64,000 nt of DNA from Sweltsa coloradensis (lineage: Eukaryota > Arthropoda > Insecta > Plecoptera > Chloroperlidae): assembly GCA_024449915.1 (NCBI GenBank), contig JAMZAV010000631.1, positions 372,001-436,000 of the forward strand, in the 5' to 3' direction. The notes under the pieces are model-generated. The model was given only the letters and a program-made list of their open reading frames with translations. It was not told the DNA's origin and ran no database searches. Both the position numbers and the translations under genes were made by a program. Positions within the stretch are counted from its first letter, which is position 1. The number at the start of each line of letters is the position of its first letter. Shown here piece by piece: positions 60,396-64,000 of the stretch.

Positions 60396-60959
60396 TTATC
60401 ATGTTATAAAAATATCAAAACAAGTAAAATATTAATATTAGACCTTATTGTAACCAACGTTTTCAAGAGAAATTCATGACCGAATGTGTCCCTTGGAGTT
60501 TCATGACAAGGACACAAAGAGTTACCCTCCTACCCATAAAACACCAGTGTACCCGCGTCTGCGCATTGTGCAGCTGGCGCGTACGTCTTTACCACGTGTC
60601 AGTGCACACGTGCATGCGCGCAACACCGGCACATGTGCACCCCACGTACCGAGCCGAGCCACTGCTCGCAACAAATATAATTAGATCTAATTATCATGTG
60701 TATGTTTTGCCACGCAGCTTTCAACATTGCGACCAGTTTCAAAATGCGACTCGTCCGATGGTTGGTTGGTCGGCTTGCCTTGGTGCATCGGTTTTTTGAA
60801 CGGGGAAGGTGCACTTGCAAGCGTGACAACCCAATCTTGCAAGGTCTTTCACTCTTTTCTTGCTGCAGTGCAGTGCAAGGCATCGCCAGCGACTGCCCTG
60901 GAGCATTGTGTTTAGGCTAACTATATATGGCTTCACGCATTCATAAAAAATCCTAATGG
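60396..60959. other. GC-richer patch, no gene confirmed
   Basis: Several overlapping frames of 62-107 codons on both strands occur at 60476-60936, a sign of local base composition rather than coding. The segment is CpG-rich (CGCGTACG, GCATGCGCGC). Confidence 0.35.
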
Positions 60960-61290
60960 TGTGATATTCATAGAAATATTTAATTTCTGTAATTCTATCG
61001 CAAACGTGGCATGTCTGAACTCAGAAATTTTGAAGGTCTCCTTAAAATTACATCAATATTGGGGTAGGGTACCCGTTTGTCAGGTAGAGAGCTAAGAAGA
61101 GACATAAAATTATGCAAAAATAGTAAAAGTAGACCCACTTTTTTCATTATATAAATATTTATTTGATTGAACACCCAAAAAATTGAGGGTGCCCTGAAAT
61201 TTCATCAAGATCGGAGAAGACGTTTGTAGAGCGAACAAACAAGACAACATCCACAAAAAAACACCAGAACTACTTTTCTTGGGGTAGCCA
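60960..61290 (-). mobile_element. Decayed Helitron-like (family H) relic
   Basis: CTGAACTCAGAAATTTTGAAGG, CCTTAAAATTACATCAA and CAGGTAGAGAGCTAAGAAG match copies 1-3 with many substitutions. A second partial match (GAAATTTCATCAAGATCGG, GTAGAGCGAACAAAC) follows. The termini are missing. Confidence 0.6.
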
Positions 61291-61879
61291 TTATAAAACA
61301 ATTAATTTCTGAATGAATATTTAGCCGATTCGTACATTACCCGAGGTAGGCCCTACGTCTTATAATGTGTCGACACTCGGCATATTATAGAGGTAGCCTG
61401 CAAGCAACCACGAGGGGAAAGTCCGCGACATCACCTCCTAAAGAGTCAAGGCTCTCAGACGCAGCTACATGGAGACTTCATGGCAATATGTTCATCAGAT
61501 TCATGCGTGAATGGCCTTTGCGTTGCCGTTGGGTCTAGTCGTGTTTACCGTTAGTTGCCCGTTTAGTTTAGTTTAAAACTTTTTAAATCAAGTCTTGCAC
61601 GTCAGTGCAACTATTTCGATCTCCACCTACATTGATCATTGCTCGTGTTTACTCCGATTCTGAATAGTGAGCGCGATTTGTTGTATTTCGTTGGCATGAA
61701 TCCTTGATGAGAATAGTTTAACGATGAACCAGAAACGTAATTGGTCGGTTTGAGGTGTAGATAAAATTGTAACCAAAGAACAGATTTCGACAGGCTGGTT
61801 CTGTTAAAATGAAAGAGCGGAAAGAGCTGATATCTCTTGAAAAATAACTCGTATGTAACACAATTCAATTGGTATCAAT
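61291..61879. other. Non-coding stretch, no gene seen
   Basis: No domain-bearing frame and no repeat recognised. Confidence 0.35.
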
Positions 61880-62200
61880 TGATTTAAGGGCGCGCCAACC
61901 GTTAGGTACGCCACTCCAGCCTACGGGATGTAGGGAGGAAGAACCCAGGGCAGAAAAGGCAGGGGAAGGAAACAGGGTGGAGGGTTCTAACGTCATCGTC
62001 TTCGTCATAGTTCGTGTTGCATTATATGTCGTCGTCGTGGAGGTCGTCAAAAGAAAGGGGGGCCTTCGCGGGGTCTACGACGACGACTGCCAGAGCTCGC
62101 CTCTAGTTTCGGGGATTAATACACCCCTACTTACTTCAGCTGATGTTTGCGATCAGCAGAGCCATGTTCTGGGCCAAATTCTACCCCGGAGTGAAAGCAA
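61880..62200 (-). mobile_element. Family C repeat, reverse
   Basis: GTCATCGTCTTCGTCATAG, GTCGTCGTCGTGGAGGTCGTC, CAGAGCTCGCCTCTAGTTTC and AGCAGAGCCATGTTCTGGG are the reverse of the elements at 39110 and 44937. The 134-codon frame across it is a repeat shadow. Confidence 0.65.
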
Positions 62201-63104
62201 ATTGTTGAAAACTCGACATTTTTGCTTCGCGCCTATTTTATTTTGTCAAAAAACCTCATTGCGATTGTTTTAATACAACCCTTTACGTGTGTTCTTTTGA
62301 AATGGGAATTGCGTATTAGCTGGCGCTTCTTTCCGTTTGGTAGTACTTATTTGGTTTAGTTTTATTTCTATAGGTGTTAAAACTATGAAACAAAATATTT
62401 TTTCTAAAGTTGTAGGAGGGCGTGAAAAGTTTAGGAATTTTTAAAAGTTTTGCAATGAAAGTTTCTTGCTTGTCCTACTTGACTTGGCCAGAAAGGGACG
62501 GTGGGGTAAGAGGGAGGGACTGGGGATACATGAATAATTCATTACCTACTCCAATTAGCGGAAGGGAAGTTATAAAGCTCCAATTGCCGTTTTTGGAATA
62601 AGTAGAGAAAATTCTACTTCTGTTAGCGCTTCGAAATAATCAGGATAATGACTTGGACTACGTATGCAAACTATGTGCATGCTTGTCGCCTTCTGAATGC
62701 ATTCCCTAGTCGAAAAGTACAAACGAAGCTAAAAAGCCACCACAGAATAGTCATTAGTTGTTGCATTTGACTTGTGTGCCGTCCTCTCTACCAACGAAAA
62801 TAAAATTTCGCACAAATTTCAGGCCAACTTATTTATGTAGGCCCTAGGCTTACATAAAAATTAATTTAAAAAAATTGTGAGTTTTCACCAAAAATGGTCA
62901 CCTTATGTAGGCATAAATGTGACAGTAACACGAACATTGTTTCTGATTTGTGGTTCGAGTACCGGTACCTAGCCGATTATCAGTTAAAGCAGTTGGTCCA
63001 TATTTATATTACTTTCTATTCATTTTACATGGCTCAAATCGCAGAGCTGGGTATACTAAAACTAAAATAACCACAAATCTGGTTTGACACCTGAAATGAG
63101 ATTG
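62201..63104. other. Non-coding stretch, no gene seen
   Basis: No exon or repeat recognised. Confidence 0.35.
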
Positions 63105-63260
63105 ATAGTAATTTCTGGATTGATTTCCACACACAAATGATATTTTCCCATTTACCCAGACCTGACTTATCGTCGATGGAGCAAAGAAGTGAAAAGTTCT
63201 CCTAAACCCGACACCACTATAGCATCGGAAGTCCTCGGGAAGTCGAAACAAATTACTTCA
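63105..63260 (+). repeat. Family F SINE body fragment
   Basis: TAATTTCTGGATTGATTTCC followed by CACACAAATG matches the body start after the tRNA head in the family F copies; no head is present here. Confidence 0.4.
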
Positions 63261-63734
63261 ACACATTTCTGACATAGGCTACCTACGTTGCAGTAATGTT
63301 GACTGTAGAAGTAAACAAAGTATTTCATTAGCGACTATTCCGAAACGAATGACATCAACCATGTGTTGACAGTTGTCACGCCACATACCGTAATTTGCAA
63401 CGTTTTCATTAAGAACGTACAAAACTTACTTATCAGGAATGAAATCATTCACACATTCAATCATTAGGCCTCCGCCTATCGGTAGCGGTAAGCTAGGAGA
63501 CCTCGACTAAAGTGAACAAAATAATCAAGATAACGTGTGTGTATGCAAATTAAAATATTTCACTATTCACAACTATTATACTATTCATGCTAATAATATT
63601 CATAGTATTTCATAGGCGTACGTCTCATAAAAATGGCATTGCACAATTTAAGCAGTGTACTACGGTTTAACGTAAAACCGAATTACTAAATTTTAGCATT
63701 AACGCCTTCTGATAATTTCTTTATTTCTTAATAA

Positions 63735-63865
63735 ATAAATTCGTCTTTAGAGTCAATCTACTGAAATCACAAAACTGATTTTCAGTAAGGGACTTTCATT
63801 TTAAAGCAGAGCAGACCAAACCAATCTTTTCGGCATCGACGTCATCGTTAAGCAAACAATGTCCA
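63735..63865 (-). mobile_element. Family A SINE 3' domain, reverse
   Basis: AATAAATAAATTCG, TTAGAGTCAATCTACTGAA, AAAACTGATTTTCAGTAAGGG and AGCAGACCAAACCAATC are the reverse of the family A 3' domain at 44620-44720. Confidence 0.6.
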
Positions 63866-64000
63866 TTTAGATATCGATAACACCGACCCAACTTGTTGAA
63901 CACGATTCCACCCGCGGGCGACGCCAGATTCAACACAAGTTTGGCTCATTCGGAACTATACCTTAGAATTTATAAGGTCAACGTTTAGGCCTACACTTTA

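Noticed and set aside
60476..60936. Cluster of six overlapping frames of 62-107 codons
   Set aside because: Frames on both strands and several phases in a GC-rich patch with few chance stops; none has a recognisable domain.
1..64000. CRISPR array, operons or prokaryotic features
   Set aside because: The window has spliced genes, eukaryotic retroelements and very low coding density; the only regular direct repeats are a 59-bp minisatellite and transposon-internal units without spacers.

Overview
The window looks like a gene-poor, AT-rich, repeat-laden stretch of a large animal genome. GT-AG introns, a multi-C2H2 zinc-finger exon, a THAP/P-element-type transposase gene, tRNA- and 5S rRNA-headed SINEs and Helitron-like elements all say metazoan. 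The palindrome TAGGCCTA recurs throughout. An invertebrate, plausibly an arthropod, fits best, but nothing here fixes the taxon and I hold that loosely.

Two protein-coding loci are supported, both on the minus strand. (1) 2567-7942 is one very large internal exon (about 1,792 codons, phase 1 at both ends) of a nuclear zinc-finger protein with nine C2H2/C2HC fingers; its first and last exons were not found. (2) 51513-55344 is a three-exon THAP9-like/P-element-type transposase gene. The first exon, 71 coding bases at 55274-55344, is too short for an ORF listing and was found by reading the splice sites. The three exons join in frame into about 910 residues with a complete THAP zinc-binding pattern, a coiled-coil-like segment, an intact candidate D-D-E triad and a poly(A) signal.

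The rest is mobile-element archaeology. A Helitron-like non-autonomous family (four complete copies, at least two fragments) ends in CTAG before a host T, has an 11-bp inverted repeat that is terminal on one side and subterminal on the other, and carries central ~175-bp tandem units. Two copies sit in sequences with intact relatives in the window, so the empty target site can be read: insertion between G and T with no duplication. A 1.75-1.9 kb tandem duplication (44182-46068 and 46249-48002) has since received different insertions in its two copies: a SINE with a 12-bp target-site duplication and a GACGAC-rich SINE in the left copy, and a long-TIR element in the right copy.

Other structures are a ~65-bp-stem hairpin at 56590-56740, a larger foldback at 38056-38630, a 5S rRNA-headed SINE at 21032 whose 3' tail is shared with an unrelated repeat at 39110, and a possible hammerhead-like core at 14420-14450. 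Repeat-family labels A, C, D, E, F and H are local to this report. Most short open frames outside the two genes are chance or repeat-derived.
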